The position numbers and the translations under genes are program-made. A DNA stretch of 64,000 nucleotides from positions 1 to 64,000 of the forward strand of contig CAIYNU010000087.1 in the NCBI GenBank assembly GCA_903927615.1, in the 5' to 3' direction. Origin of the DNA: an uncultured Rhodospirillales bacterium. GTDB taxonomy: Bacteria; Pseudomonadota; Alphaproteobacteria; Azospirillales; Azospirillaceae. Below are positions 35,478-44,349 of the stretch, piece by piece. Under the pieces are notes generated by a model. The model did no database searches. It was not told the DNA's origin and saw only the letters and a list, made by a program, of their open reading frames with translations. Numbering within the stretch: position 1 is the first letter of the stretch; each line of letters opens with the position of its first letter.

Positions 35478-35858
35478 TCACGCTCGCGCCATCGGCACCA
35501 TCAGTGTCGTTGCGTTTCCCCTCTTGTTCCGCCTGCGGTTGAGCGTCGTTTGAGCACTCCCCAGCATCTGTAAGGCGTCCATCACCAACCCGATGGCATC
35601 GTGAACCTCACTGCGGCAGTGTGGACCCAGGCCGGGCGTATCAAACAGCAACTCTTCAAGAACGGCCACCACGTCCTGGAGCCTTTCGCCGGCCTGCGCA
35701 AGCTGCCGGTCCGGTCGCTGATAGCCGCGCGCACCCTCAAGCGTCGCCGACGCCATCGGAACCCCGACATCCTCATTCTCGTCGTCGGCCGACGCGGCAG
35801 GCATTTCTGCCGGCAACTCGGGCGTAAGACGTGAGTGCTTAAGTTTCCCGCGCGGCAT
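35478..35858 (-). CDS. Hypothetical protein
   Basis: The 126-residue product is not recognised. A polar, disordered-looking N-terminal third is followed by two probable helices (about 52-72, LAQAGERLQDVVAVLEELLF, and 82-102), then a basic tail RRRNKRGN. A GGGGG/TTGGA purine stretch precedes the ATG. Third-codon-position GC is high, like the neighbours. It lies 40 bases downstream of the ROK kinase on the same strand and ends next to a bidirectional hairpin, both of which favour a real gene. Its function is unknown. Confidence 0.5.
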   Translation of the reverse strand: MPRGKLKHSRLTPELPAEMPAASADDENEDVGVPMASATLEGARGYQRPDRQLAQAGERLQDVVAVLEELLFDTPGLGPHCRSEVHDAIGLVMDALQMLGSAQTTLNRRRNKRGNATTLMVPMARA

Positions 35859-35898
35859 TCCAATATACCCCCATCGTCAAAACGCCCCTTGATCAAGG

Positions 35899-36837
35899 CT
35901 ATTCATCAAGCCCACCCTTCAGAGGCGGACGCCGATCCGACGGTCGCCTTGCCAACCACGCGGCCCCCCTGACCCCGCTATCGGCCCCGTGGCGGGCGCA
36001 AATTAGACGTGTCCGCGGTTCCGCCACCAGCGCCCATCCGCGCCACAGTCGCAAAACATTAGCAAAAAGGTTCGGCAAATGCGACAACCCGCCGCCCAGA
36101 ACCACAACGTCCGGGTCAAGGAAATTGATGACAGAAGCAAGAGCCCTTGCAAGCGCACTAAAGTATAGGTGGAGGGCGTTCGCCGCCCACCGGTTGTCTT
36201 GTTGTGCGGCCTGTGCCACATCGGCTGCGGACGCCGCGTCGCCGCCGAGTCGTCGAGCGATACCGAGCAGACCAGAGCCACTGAGTACTGTTTCTATACA
36301 ACCCACGCGACCACACGGGCAAGGTAACGGGTCTCCATCCTCGGCTTCTCTCCAAGGCAACGGTGTGTGGCCCCATTCGCCAGCGATACCGTGAGCACCT
36401 GCCAGGCACCGGCCGCCGACGACAATTCCGGCGCCGACGCCAGTCCCCAGCACCACGCCGAACACGACGCCAGCCCCGACGCCGGCCCCTTCCGAGGCCT
36501 CGGCCAGCGCAAAACAATTGGCATCGTTTGCCATCGGGACCGGCCGGCCGAGCCGGTCCGCGAGGTCCGCGGCAAATGGCCGCCCCCCGAGCCACGGCAA
36601 ATTGACCGCCCGGACCACCCCCGCCACGGGATCGATCACGCCGGGCAAGCCCAAACCAACCGGCAGGCCGCTCTGGCCCACCGCGTGTTCCAAGTCGGTC
36701 ACCACCAACGCCAGCGCCCCCAGCGTGTCAAGGTAGCCGGTCGGGGTCGGCAACCGCCGGCGCGCCAACTCCCGGCCATCTTCGGCGACGACCAACGCCG
36801 AGATCTTGGTTCCCCCCAGATCGATGCCGATGTACAT
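35899..36837 (-). CDS. ROK family sugar kinase
   Basis: The 312-residue cytosolic kinase phosphorylates a hexose or amino sugar (glucokinase, fructokinase or N-acetylglucosamine/N-acetylmannosamine kinase class). The ATP phosphate loop is YIGIDLGGTKISAL, the catalytic aspartate is in NDANCFALAE (about residue 102), and the ROK zinc site follows as GEWGHTPLP and CPCGRVGCIE. Two close ATGs exist; that at 36837 is preferred because GGAG lies six bases upstream, whereas it abuts the one at 36843. The exact sugar cannot be read from sequence alone. The small unknown gene follows downstream. Confidence 0.88.
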   Translation of the reverse strand: MYIGIDLGGTKISALVVAEDGRELARRRLPTPTGYLDTLGALALVVTDLEHAVGQSGLPVGLGLPGVIDPVAGVVRAVNLPWLGGRPFAADLADRLGRPVPMANDANCFALAEASEGAGVGAGVVFGVVLGTGVGAGIVVGGRCLAGAHGIAGEWGHTPLPWREAEDGDPLPCPCGRVGCIETVLSGSGLLGIARRLGGDAASAADVAQAAQQDNRWAANALHLYFSALARALASVINFLDPDVVVLGGGLSHLPNLFANVLRLWRGWALVAEPRTRLICARHGADSGVRGAAWLARRPSDRRPPLKGGLDE

Positions 36838-36966
36838 TTCCATCTCCAAGGCCACCCACGGGAACAATAACGCGGGGCGCCCGGCCGGAGAACACCATTG
36901 GCCTCGGACACCGGCCGGGAGTATAGGAACCGGCAACACACCGGGACCATCCGACTGGCCGAGGTC

Positions 36967-39408
36967 ATGATCAGCATAAGTCACCGTATCGCCGAAGAGC
37001 TGGGCGCCAGGGAAGCCCAGACCGACGCCGCCATTCGCCTGCTTGACGAAGGCGCAACCGTGCCCTTCATCGCGCGCTACCGCAAGGAAGCCACGGGCGG
37101 CCTGGACGACACCCAGTTGCGACAACTGGCCGAACGCCTGGTCTACCTGCGTGAGTTGGAGGAACGCCGCGCCGTCATCGTCCAAAGCATCACCGACCAG
37201 GGCAAGCTGACCGAAGAGTTGGCCCGCCAGATCGCCTCGGCCGAGACCAAGGTCCGGTTGGAGGATCTATACCTCCCCTACCGGCCCCGCCGTCGGACCA
37301 AGGCCCAGATCGCCCGTGAAGCCGGGCTGGAGCCGCTGGCTGAACGATTGATGGCAGACCCCGGCCTGACCCCGGAAACCGAGGCGGAGGCGTTCGTCGA
37401 CGCCGAAAAGGGGGTGGCCGACACCAAGGCGGCCCTGGAGGGCGCCCGCCACATCCTGGTCGAACGGTTCGCCGAGGACGCCGAATTGCTGGGCCGCCTG
37501 CGCCGCCATGTCGCCGAAGCCGGCCGGGTGATCGCAACGGTGATTCCGGAAAAGCGCGACGAGGGCACCAAGTTTTCGGATTATTTCGACTTTTCCGAGG
37601 CGTTGTCAGCGGTGCCGTCACACCGGGCGCTGGCGCTGTTCCGGGGCCGCGGCTCGGGCATCCTCGACCTCCGACTCGAAGTCGCACCGCCGGATCAGAC
37701 GCCTCACCCCTGCGAAACGATCATCGCCGGTCATCTCGGGCTCGCCGACCGCGGCCGGCCCGGCGACCGCTGGTTGACCGACGCCGTGCGCTGGACCTGG
37801 AAGCTCAAGGTCGGCCCCCATCTGGAAACCGAGTTGATGGGCGAGTTGCGGGAACGGGCGGAAGACGAAGCGATTAAGGTCTTCGCGCGCAATCTGCACG
37901 ACCTGTTGTTGGCCGCCCCCGCCGGCCTGCGGGCGGTCATCGGGCTTGACCCCGGCATCCGCACCGGGGTCAAGGTCGCGGTGGTCGACCGCACCGGCAA
38001 GCTGGTGGACACGGCCACCATTTATCCGCACCAGCCGCGCAACGACTGGGAAGGGTCTCTGGCGGTCCTGGCGGCGCTGACCATCCGCCATCAACCCGAA
38101 CTGATCAGCATCGGCAACGGCACCGCCTCCCGCGAGACCGACCGACTGGTCACCGACCTGTTGAAGCGCCACCCCGAACTCAAGCTGACCCGGGCGATGG
38201 TGTCCGAGGCCGGCGCCTCGGTCTACTCCGCCTCCGAGGTTGCGGCTCTGGAATTCCCGCAACTGGACGTCTCGTTGCGCGGCGCGGTCTCGATCGCCCG
38301 CCGGCTTCAGGATCCGCTGGCCGAACTGGTCAAGATCGAACCCAAATCCATCGGCGTCGGACAGTATCAGCATGATGTCGGTCCGCAGAAGCTGGCGCGC
38401 GCCCTCGACGCCGTGGTCGAAGACTGCGTCAACGCCGTGGGCGTCGATCTCAACACCGCCTCGGTCCCGCTGCTGGCCCGGGTGTCCGGCCTTTCGGAGT
38501 CCGTGGCGCGCAACATCGTCGAATACCGCGATGGCCGCGGCGCCTTCCGAAGCCGGGCCGAATTGCTCGAAGTGCCGCGACTCGGCCCCAAGACCTTCGA
38601 ACTGGCCGCGGGCTTCCTGCGCATCCGCGATGGCGAGACCCCCCTCGACGCCTCGGCGGTCCATCCCGAAGCCTATCCGGTGGTGGAGCGGTTGCTGGCG
38701 CAAACCGGCCGCAGCCTCGACCGGGTGATCGGCGACACCGCCTTTCTGCGCGGACTCGACCCCGACGACTTCACCGACGACCGCTTCGGCCGGCCGACGG
38801 TGGTCGACATCCTGGCCGAACTGGAAAAGCCCGGACGGGATCCGCGACCGGAATTCCGCACCGCGGTCTTTCAGGACGGCGTTGAGGCGCTACGGGACCT
38901 GAAGCCGGGCATGGCGCTGGAGGGGGTCGTGACCAACGTCACGGCGTTCGGTGCCTTTGTGGATGTCGGCGTTCATCAGGACGGCCTGGTCCACATTTCC
39001 CAGTTGGCCGACCGCTTCATCAAAGACCCTCACACCGTGGTCAAAGCCGGGGACATTGTCCGGGTCAAGGTGCTGGAGGTCGACCTGCCACGCAAACGGA
39101 TTGCGCTCACCATGCGGGCCGACGAACCCGTGGCCCGCCCGGCCGAACCGCATCGTCCCGACGGCCGGTCGGAAGCCCGCCCGGACAACCGGTCCGGGGG
39201 CCGGTCCGCGGACACCCGATCGGAGGCGCGCCCGGACAGCCGTGACCGGCCGAACCGCACGCCCCCCGCTGCCGGCGGCCGTGGCAAGGCCGCCGCCAAA
39301 CCCGCTCCGGCCCCCGCCATGCCTCGAACGCCGCCGCCGCCCGCCCCCGGCGACAACGCCTTCGCCGAGGCCTTTGCCCGTGCCCGCGACGCCAAGACCA
39401 AACGCTAG
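36967..39408 (+). CDS. tex: Tex family RNA-binding transcriptional accessory protein
   Basis: The 813-residue Tex protein binds nucleic acids and is linked to transcription and stress tolerance. The N-terminal Tex domain begins [20 protein letters not shown]. The YqgF/RNase H-like domain is around 325-450 ([18 protein letters not shown]), a helix-hairpin-helix pair sits around 490-560, and the S1 domain spans about 648-715 ([20 protein letters not shown]). The last 95 residues form a low-complexity basic/proline tail with repeats of RSEARPDNR type. The ATG at 36967 starts the family sequence; earlier in-frame codons lack similarity. It ends in a large hairpin shared with the convergent peroxidase gene. 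Confidence 0.96.
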   Translation: MISISHRIAEELGAREAQTDAAIRLLDEGATVPFIARYRKEATGGLDDTQLRQLAERLVYLRELEERRAVIVQSITDQGKLTEELARQIASAETKVRLEDLYLPYRPRRRTKAQIAREAGLEPLAERLMADPGLTPETEAEAFVDAEKGVADTKAALEGARHILVERFAEDAELLGRLRRHVAEAGRVIATVIPEKRDEGTKFSDYFDFSEALSAVPSHRALALFRGRGSGILDLRLEVAPPDQTPHPCETIIAGHLGLADRGRPGDRWLTDAVRWTWKLKVGPHLETELMGELRERAEDEAIKVFARNLHDLLLAAPAGLRAVIGLDPGIRTGVKVAVVDRTGKLVDTATIYPHQPRNDWEGSLAVLAALTIRHQPELISIGNGTASRETDRLVTDLLKRHPELKLTRAMVSEAGASVYSASEVAALEFPQLDVSLRGAVSIARRLQDPLAELVKIEPKSIGVGQYQHDVGPQKLARALDAVVEDCVNAVGVDLNTASVPLLARVSGLSESVARNIVEYRDGRGAFRSRAELLEVPRLGPKTFELAAGFLRIRDGETPLDASAVHPEAYPVVERLLAQTGRSLDRVIGDTAFLRGLDPDDFTDDRFGRPTVVDILAELEKPGRDPRPEFRTAVFQDGVEALRDLKPGMALEGVVTNVTAFGAFVDVGVHQDGLVHISQLADRFIKDPHTVVKAGDIVRVKVLEVDLPRKRIALTMRADEPVARPAEPHRPDGRSEARPDNRSGGRSADTRSEARPDSRDRPNRTPPAAGGRGKAAAKPAPAPAMPRTPPPPAPGDNAFAEAFARARDAKTKR

Positions 39409-39433
39409 CCCCCCGCCGGGGCCAAAACCTTAA

Positions 39434-39528
39434 GGTCCGGGAGGCCTGCCGCCGTGATTTTGCAGGGCCCAGCCCTGAGAAATCACGGCACGGCCCCTGC
39501 GCGGAGAACTCCCGGGATCACCCGGACC
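39434..39528 (+). terminator. Nested hairpin between tex and the DyP gene (bidirectional)
   Basis: The core stem pairs 39452-39460 with 39480-39488 (CCGTGATTT/AAATCACGG) and contains an inner CAGGGC/GCCCTG stem. An outer 8-bp arm pairs 39434-39441 with 39521-39528. The AAA/TTT ends suit termination in both directions for the convergent genes. Confidence 0.7.
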
Positions 39529-39539
39529 CCAGGGGAACG

Positions 39540-40460
39540 TCAGGCGATCGACTCCAGAAACGTCAAAGACGGCACGAAGAACGCCGCACCGGTCACCGGC
39601 CGGGTAAAATCCAGCAAGTGATCGTAATGCCCGTCGGCATCCCGTCGCACCATCCGCGCCAACATTTTCCGAAACGGCGCGGGACTGCGGCCATAGGCCA
39701 CGAAATAGAGGCCCTGTTCGGTGGTGGTGCCGTAGGGCAAACTGTGGCGGACGATTTGCAGTTCCTCGCCCTCCTCTTCGATCACCACCCGGGCGATGTG
39801 GGCCGATGCCGGCTTGACCGCATCATCCAATTCGAGATCGTCAACCTTGGTGCGACCGACCGTGGCCTCTTGTTCGCCCACCGACAACCGCTCCCATCGC
39901 CACAGATCATGCACGTAACGCTGTAAATGAACATAGCTGCCCCCGGCAAAATCGGGGTCCTCGGGTCCGACCACCGCAACCTCGGCCCGCTCGCGGCCTT
40001 TCGGGTTCTCGGTACCGTCAACAAAGCCAATGAGATCGCGGCCCTCCGACGTGCGAAAGCCATGAATCTCTTCGACCAGTCGCGTCGCGCCCCGCAACCG
40101 TTCCATAACCTCCCGGGCCAGCGCGAAATTGGCGTCGTGGCGGGACGAGTGGATGTGAATGAACAGATCGGCGGCGGTGGCCGGCGCCAAGCGTGCGCCA
40201 TCGGCCAGGGCCTCGAACGGCGCCAGCGCCGCGGGCTGCCGGTTGCCGAACAGACGCGGCCAGACCGCCGCACCAAAGCCGATGGCACTGACCAACCCCG
40301 CCTCGTTCAGGCGGTCCGCCGCCTGGCTGGTGAGCCCCGGCAAGGCCGCCGCCGTGCGCCGGACCACCGGCACAGCGTCGCCATCGGACGCCAGAGTCAG
40401 GGTCAGAAAGATGCCGAACGCCCCTCCTTCGGCGCAGATCGCCGCCTGCGGTCGAACCAT
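39540..40460 (-). CDS. Dye-decolorizing (DyP-type) heme peroxidase, YfeX-like
   Basis: The 306-residue enzyme is a DyP-type peroxidase using H2O2. It shows the distal GXXDG motif as GFVDGTENP (about residue 152) and the proximal heme histidine in QRYVHDLWRWERLSVGEQE, followed by GRTK, as in YfeX. No signal peptide or Tat motif is seen, so it is cytosolic unless packaged in an encapsulin, and no encapsulin gene is adjacent. The ATG at 40460 has GGGGGG just upstream and gives MVRPQAAICAEGG, a typical DyP start; an ATG at 40472 is the alternative. Confidence 0.93.
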   Translation of the reverse strand: MVRPQAAICAEGGAFGIFLTLTLASDGDAVPVVRRTAAALPGLTSQAADRLNEAGLVSAIGFGAAVWPRLFGNRQPAALAPFEALADGARLAPATAADLFIHIHSSRHDANFALAREVMERLRGATRLVEEIHGFRTSEGRDLIGFVDGTENPKGRERAEVAVVGPEDPDFAGGSYVHLQRYVHDLWRWERLSVGEQEATVGRTKVDDLELDDAVKPASAHIARVVIEEEGEELQIVRHSLPYGTTTEQGLYFVAYGRSPAPFRKMLARMVRRDADGHYDHLLDFTRPVTGAAFFVPSLTFLESIA

Positions 40461-40485
40461 AACACCCCCCATCGGTTGACCTGAA

Positions 40486-40503
40486 TAGCCGCCGGTGCGG
40501 CTA
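40486..40503 (-). terminator. Small hairpin downstream of the ankyrin gene
   Basis: A perfect 7-bp stem (40486-40492 with 40497-40503) with the loop CGGT lies 140 bases after the ankyrin gene and 26 bases before the DyP gene, both on the minus strand. It could end the effector-type operon or belong to the DyP leader. Confidence 0.35.
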
Positions 40504-40643
40504 GGGTCTGAATCATTCCATCGCCACAGACTATCATCGAAAACCAACAGGACGCACCTGATCGTCACCGTCCCGGCAACGCCGGAGCCGGATTTGGAAC
40601 CCCTGAAGCTCAATCGACGGAAGACAACCTTATGGCCACACAC

Positions 40644-41297
40644 TCATTCCGGCAATGGCGCAACCGCGATGCCATGAGCCTTAAAGAACTCCCAGACCTT
40701 GCGTTTATAAGGATAAATCGGCGAATCCGGCGCCGGGACGCTTGCCGCCAGCGAGCGGCTTAACGGGCGGCGGGATGTCCGCTCGTAATCGTACTGGGCT
40801 CCCAGCTCAATAAAGCACCAAACAATTTCCCAGCTTCGAGTCGTTGAGGCCATGGTAATTAACGGATCGCCGCCGCGCGTCTCCATATCAAGATTCGCGC
40901 CATACTCCTTCATTTTTCTAATAAATGCACAATCATGATCGTTGATGAACCGCACGATGACGGGGTCCTTGTCCGGACGACGCATGTTGGGATCACCGCC
41001 CCCGCGCATGATGGCGTCCAGAATATCCGGAGCCACCCGATAGTTTTCCACCGCAAGACTGACCGCACTGGCCCCATCCTCGGCCAACAGATTGGGATTA
41101 GCGCCCCTGGCCAGCAACTCAGCCACGGCGTTCCCCTTCTGACCATCGACCGCGAGCATCAAAGGGGTTACATTATGTCGCCCTCGCGCATTCACCGCCG
41201 CACCTTGGGAAAGAGCCTTGACAATATCGATGCGACTATTATCCGCAATGGCGGCTTCCAACGGTCGGTTAACGCCATCAAAATATTCACTGGACAT
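40644..41297 (-). CDS. Ankyrin-repeat protein, candidate immunity protein
   Basis: The 217-residue protein is built of ankyrin repeats: RPLEAAIADNSRIDIVKAL, the next around VTPLMLAVDGQKGNAVAELL with ARGANPN, then ASAVSLAVENY and two more degenerate copies with GANLD and GDPLI. The frame is open upstream and would give a signal-peptide-like N-terminus overlapping the previous gene, but AAGGAG lies eight bases before the ATG at 41297, directly after the upstream stop. The protein is therefore most likely cytosolic. It follows the lipase-like gene by 13 bases in an AT-richer segment. Ankyrin proteins in this position often protect against the partner toxin; this is inference. Confidence 0.8.
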   Translation of the reverse strand: MSSEYFDGVNRPLEAAIADNSRIDIVKALSQGAAVNARGRHNVTPLMLAVDGQKGNAVAELLARGANPNLLAEDGASAVSLAVENYRVAPDILDAIMRGGGDPNMRRPDKDPVIVRFINDHDCAFIRKMKEYGANLDMETRGGDPLITMASTTRSWEIVWCFIELGAQYDYERTSRRPLSRSLAASVPAPDSPIYPYKRKVWEFFKAHGIAVAPLPE

Positions 41298-41310
41298 TTT
41301 TTGCGCTCCT

Positions 41311-42606
41311 TCACACTTTACATTGACCGCAGTTTGAAATAAAATCAGAGAGACTGTCACGGTCATTTTGATAAGTTGATTCCATTGGATCCAGAACATT
41401 TTTTATCAAATGTTGGTTTAGCTTCGACAGATTTGGGCCACGGGCTCTGGGCAAGAAGCCTTTACTAAAGTCCTTGTCCATACTATCCGGGATGACTTCC
41501 TTTTGGAAGGCCCGCACCGGCGGAAATCCCGCAACCGGGAGACCTGCCGCATAGTCACTCTCCATCTGTTGAATTTTGCTGTCGAGTTCCTCGAAGTACT
41601 TTTTCAAGTCACTTTTAAAATCCGGGTCTTTTTCCCCATCGGGATGTTCCGGATTTCGGTGATCAATTTTCATTGGATGGATAAGGTAACGATTATCGCC
41701 CGCCAGTTCGCGCCGCAAAAATTTTGCATTTTCAATGCGCTGCTCCGGATCTGTGGTATTATTCATATAGGTCAGAAAATCATCTTCGGCACTAAATGCG
41801 CTTGTGCGTGCCATCAAAGAGTTAACCGTTGCAATGCCGGCGTCGTCACAATATCGGTCCGGTATTCCTGCCGAATTAAAGACCATGACCTTGGACTGAG
41901 GATCGGTGTTGATCAGACCCGCCACCTGGGCGAGGCCACCACCTTTTGAATATCCGGCCATATCGAATTTGACATTTTGGTCAACCAACGTCGCCGTAAG
42001 TGCTTGCATTGCCGAGTATTGATCCGTTTGCTGATTATCACCATTTCGTGTATTGGTCTTCCAGTCCACCAACGACGTTGCCTCGGTGTCACGGCTAACT
42101 AAAATCAATCGGCCACTCGCCTGATCCTTATAAATTACGGCACGAAAACCGGTCTCGTTATTCACCAGATCGGTATCTTTCAAACTGCCCCGTGGGATCT
42201 TCAAGGCATCACAGAGCGCATCCGCCGTGTCCGGCAGGCGCGTCAGGCATGGCGCCTTGCTGCTGACCGGCGTGGTGCCGGGTTGGTCCCCGAGTTGGTT
42301 CATATCAAAGGTCGCCCGGGCATAGGGCAACGCCTCCCGGTAACGGTTGAACCGCCGCAGCGTGGGTCCCAACGTCAACGCCTGCTCCTGGCATGGATTG
42401 AGATCGGCGGGCAGCAGCATGGGGCCATCGTCACCCGGGGACATGCCGGTCGCCTGCTCCGGGAACCCGTTATAGAACTCCATGAGCCCGTGGGCCGACG
42501 AGGATAACTGATCGTCGGCACCCTTGGCAGTCTGGCAGGGGTTGGCACAAGGCGCAATGCTCGATGGCTGGGCATTTCGGTCAAATTGCAGGTCATCATC
42601 GGGCAT
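41311..42606 (-). CDS. Lipase-like alpha/beta-hydrolase, candidate secreted effector
   Basis: The 431-residue protein has no signal peptide or membrane segment. The central part resembles class-3 lipases: a strand GFRAVIYKDQASGRLILVSRDT, then SLVDWKTN, then the nucleophile elbow AGYSKGGG with serine S220. The likely aspartate and histidine of the triad lie further on but are not certain. The N-terminal 140 residues contain several cysteines and match no family I know; they may be a delivery or targeting region. Between a small gene and an ankyrin gene, and in an AT-richer island, the layout resembles type VI secretion lipase effectors with immunity genes. No vgrG, hcp or PAAR gene is nearby. 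AGGA precedes the ATG. Confidence 0.75.
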   Translation of the reverse strand: MPDDDLQFDRNAQPSSIAPCANPCQTAKGADDQLSSSAHGLMEFYNGFPEQATGMSPGDDGPMLLPADLNPCQEQALTLGPTLRRFNRYREALPYARATFDMNQLGDQPGTTPVSSKAPCLTRLPDTADALCDALKIPRGSLKDTDLVNNETGFRAVIYKDQASGRLILVSRDTEATSLVDWKTNTRNGDNQQTDQYSAMQALTATLVDQNVKFDMAGYSKGGGLAQVAGLINTDPQSKVMVFNSAGIPDRYCDDAGIATVNSLMARTSAFSAEDDFLTYMNNTTDPEQRIENAKFLRRELAGDNRYLIHPMKIDHRNPEHPDGEKDPDFKSDLKKYFEELDSKIQQMESDYAAGLPVAGFPPVRAFQKEVIPDSMDKDFSKGFLPRARGPNLSKLNQHLIKNVLDPMESTYQNDRDSLSDFISNCGQCKV

Positions 42607-42639
42607 GGCCTAAATCCTGTGGTATGTTAATAATACACT

Positions 42640-42990
42640 CTACCTATTATAGTCAAAATCAGAATAACCAAAATACTTTTTGGCTGAGAGTAGCTTTTTC
42701 ACATCAACTTCCATATTATTAATATCTAAAATGAGATCATTTAACGCTGGTCTTGCGACATTTTCACAATCACAGACAGCTAAATAGATCAGGGTCAGGG
42801 CGCAATCATGCTCGCTAAGAACACAGACGTCAGGCCAAACCTCGCTCCAGGCCGTATAGTGGGGCACTTGCACCTTAAGCCAGTCCTTCAATTTGTTATT
42901 TCGGCATCGGCGTTCGACAAGGACCCTAAGTCTGTTGCAAAATAATATTCTGTTCATGACATTCAATTGCTCATTGCTAATCACAAACAT
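42640..42990 (-). CDS. Small protein upstream of the lipase-like gene, unknown
   Basis: The 116-residue product starts MFVISNEQLNVMN. This resembles the opening of small proteins that sit next to type VI secretion effectors, a weak similarity recalled by pattern rather than by alignment. Several cysteines and tryptophans are present and no membrane segment. An ATG at 43044 would add 18 residues, but the one at 42990 has AAGGA ten bases upstream. The gene is AT-rich compared with the genome and lies 33 bases from the lipase-like gene on the same strand, so the three genes are probably one operon. Confidence 0.55.
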   Translation of the reverse strand: MFVISNEQLNVMNRILFCNRLRVLVERRCRNNKLKDWLKVQVPHYTAWSEVWPDVCVLSEHDCALTLIYLAVCDCENVARPALNDLILDINNMEVDVKKLLSAKKYFGYSDFDYNR

Positions 42991-43551
42991 GCCCGCGGGG
43001 TCCTTGCATAACCATGCCATCATACTCGCATGCTTTATTAGCACAGGCTTCGGTAGCGATCAATGGAAATGGTCAGGCATCGTGAACCGCGCTGTTTATC
43101 CTCGGGATCGAGCGTCTCCCCCCGCTCATTCCCGGCAGCATTATTTTTTGTGCCTCGCCGCATTTTGAGGTGATCGCCCTCGGGGTGTGCGACGGGGTGG
43201 CCTCCGAGAGACGCTCCTGCCGCCCGATAAGCACCCATCATGAGCATGGGTTGCTCACCGATAAGGCAGTCGTCGCCGCCGGTCGCCGTCGCCCCGGGAC
43301 GCCACCGCCGGCATAGAATATGCATCTCCTTGTCGGCCGCTCGCCACCGGCCCCAACAACCGGACTAACGGCGCCCCTGTGCCAACCAAGTCACCGCCGA
43401 TTTGTGATCAATGGCGAATTGCGAGAGTCTTGTTTATTAGTAAATTGTTGTCCGTATACACCAAAACTAACAGTTCTACTTTATGTTCAGTCTTCTTTTT
43501 ATCATTTACGCTGGCATTCCCTGACGATTTACCGCATTCCGGAGGCGAACC
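42991..43551. other. Intergenic region between the island and the chemotaxis module
   Basis: About 560 bases separate divergent gene sets. The part near 43400-43540 is AT-rich and probably holds the promoter of the gene at 43552, but no clear -35/-10 pair was found. Minus-strand frames between 43038 and 43325 do not look like proteins. A short MPAVASRGD start in one of these frames recalls PAAR proteins, but it stops after 19 codons. Confidence 0.4.
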
Positions 43552-44307
43552 ATGAGTTCCAACGTCGTGCCGCATCGCACCATAGCGGGGATCAGGCGCT
43601 ATCAAGGCGTGTTGCGCCAGATCGAAGCCAGTATTTTAAGGATGATCCCCGAGATCAATCGGATCAATGCCGCCATGAGCAAACTGACCGGTCTCTCGGA
43701 AGACATGAGGATCTTGTCACTGAATGCCGAATTGGCGGCCGGTCGGGCCGGGACCAAGGGCGCCAGCGTCAGGGCCCTCACCCAATATACCCGCGGTCTG
43801 GTGCGACGCCTGCTCGAACTCAATGACAACACCTCCGGGCAGATCGGCCTCTACCGCCTGTGCACCTCCTCGCTGGTATGCCTGCGCCATCTGCGGCACA
43901 TCGAAACCACGTCAGCCAAATTGGGAACGGCGCTCCAGGCTGGCCTCGCCCAGCATGCCGGCCAAGCCCTGGACCAGGCCAGCCGCCGTTACCTGGGCCA
44001 GGTGACGATCAATGTTGAAAGCTTGGTTGCCGCCATAACCGATGTCGCCCGGTTGGTCCGGGTGGTTGATGATGTGGTCGGGCAGGCCGAGAGCATCGCC
44101 ACCAGCATCGCCGCCGAAGCGGTTTCGGCCGGACTCCACGAAGGCGAATTTGTCGCGGTGGCGACAACCATGCGCCGCTACGTCGAAGACTTGCGGATCA
44201 TGAACGATTGCTCGGCCAAATCGATTCGATTGTCGGACCGGGGATGCCGAAGAATGCGTGACCTTCTCGTCGGTCTGGAGCGCCAGGGAACCCTGGTCGC
44301 CGCGTGA
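43552..44307 (+). CDS. Degenerate chemoreceptor-like helical protein
   Basis: The 251-residue, all-helical cytosolic protein carries a reduced version of the chemoreceptor signalling tip: MRILSLNAELAAGRAGTKGASVRALTQYTRG (about 51-81, given here to show the relation to the LLALNAAIEAARAGE motif of normal receptors). The remainder is coiled-coil-like without a sensor domain or membrane segment. GGAGG lies six bases before the ATG. It is the first gene of a three-gene set with a diiron MBL-fold protein and a Cache transducer. It may form part of a receptor array or bind CheA/CheW in a modified way; the departures from the consensus make that uncertain. Confidence 0.7.
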   Translation: MSSNVVPHRTIAGIRRYQGVLRQIEASILRMIPEINRINAAMSKLTGLSEDMRILSLNAELAAGRAGTKGASVRALTQYTRGLVRRLLELNDNTSGQIGLYRLCTSSLVCLRHLRHIETTSAKLGTALQAGLAQHAGQALDQASRRYLGQVTINVESLVAAITDVARLVRVVDDVVGQAESIATSIAAEAVSAGLHEGEFVAVATTMRRYVEDLRIMNDCSAKSIRLSDRGCRRMRDLLVGLERQGTLVAA

Positions 44308-44349
44308 ACCGCCGCCCCTGCACCGCCGGAGACGAGGACGAACTTTACG

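Noticed and set aside
43038-43325. Possible PAAR or VgrG remnant upstream of the lipase-like operon
   Set aside because: Only a nine-residue similarity (MPAVASRGD) before a stop; other frames do not continue it.
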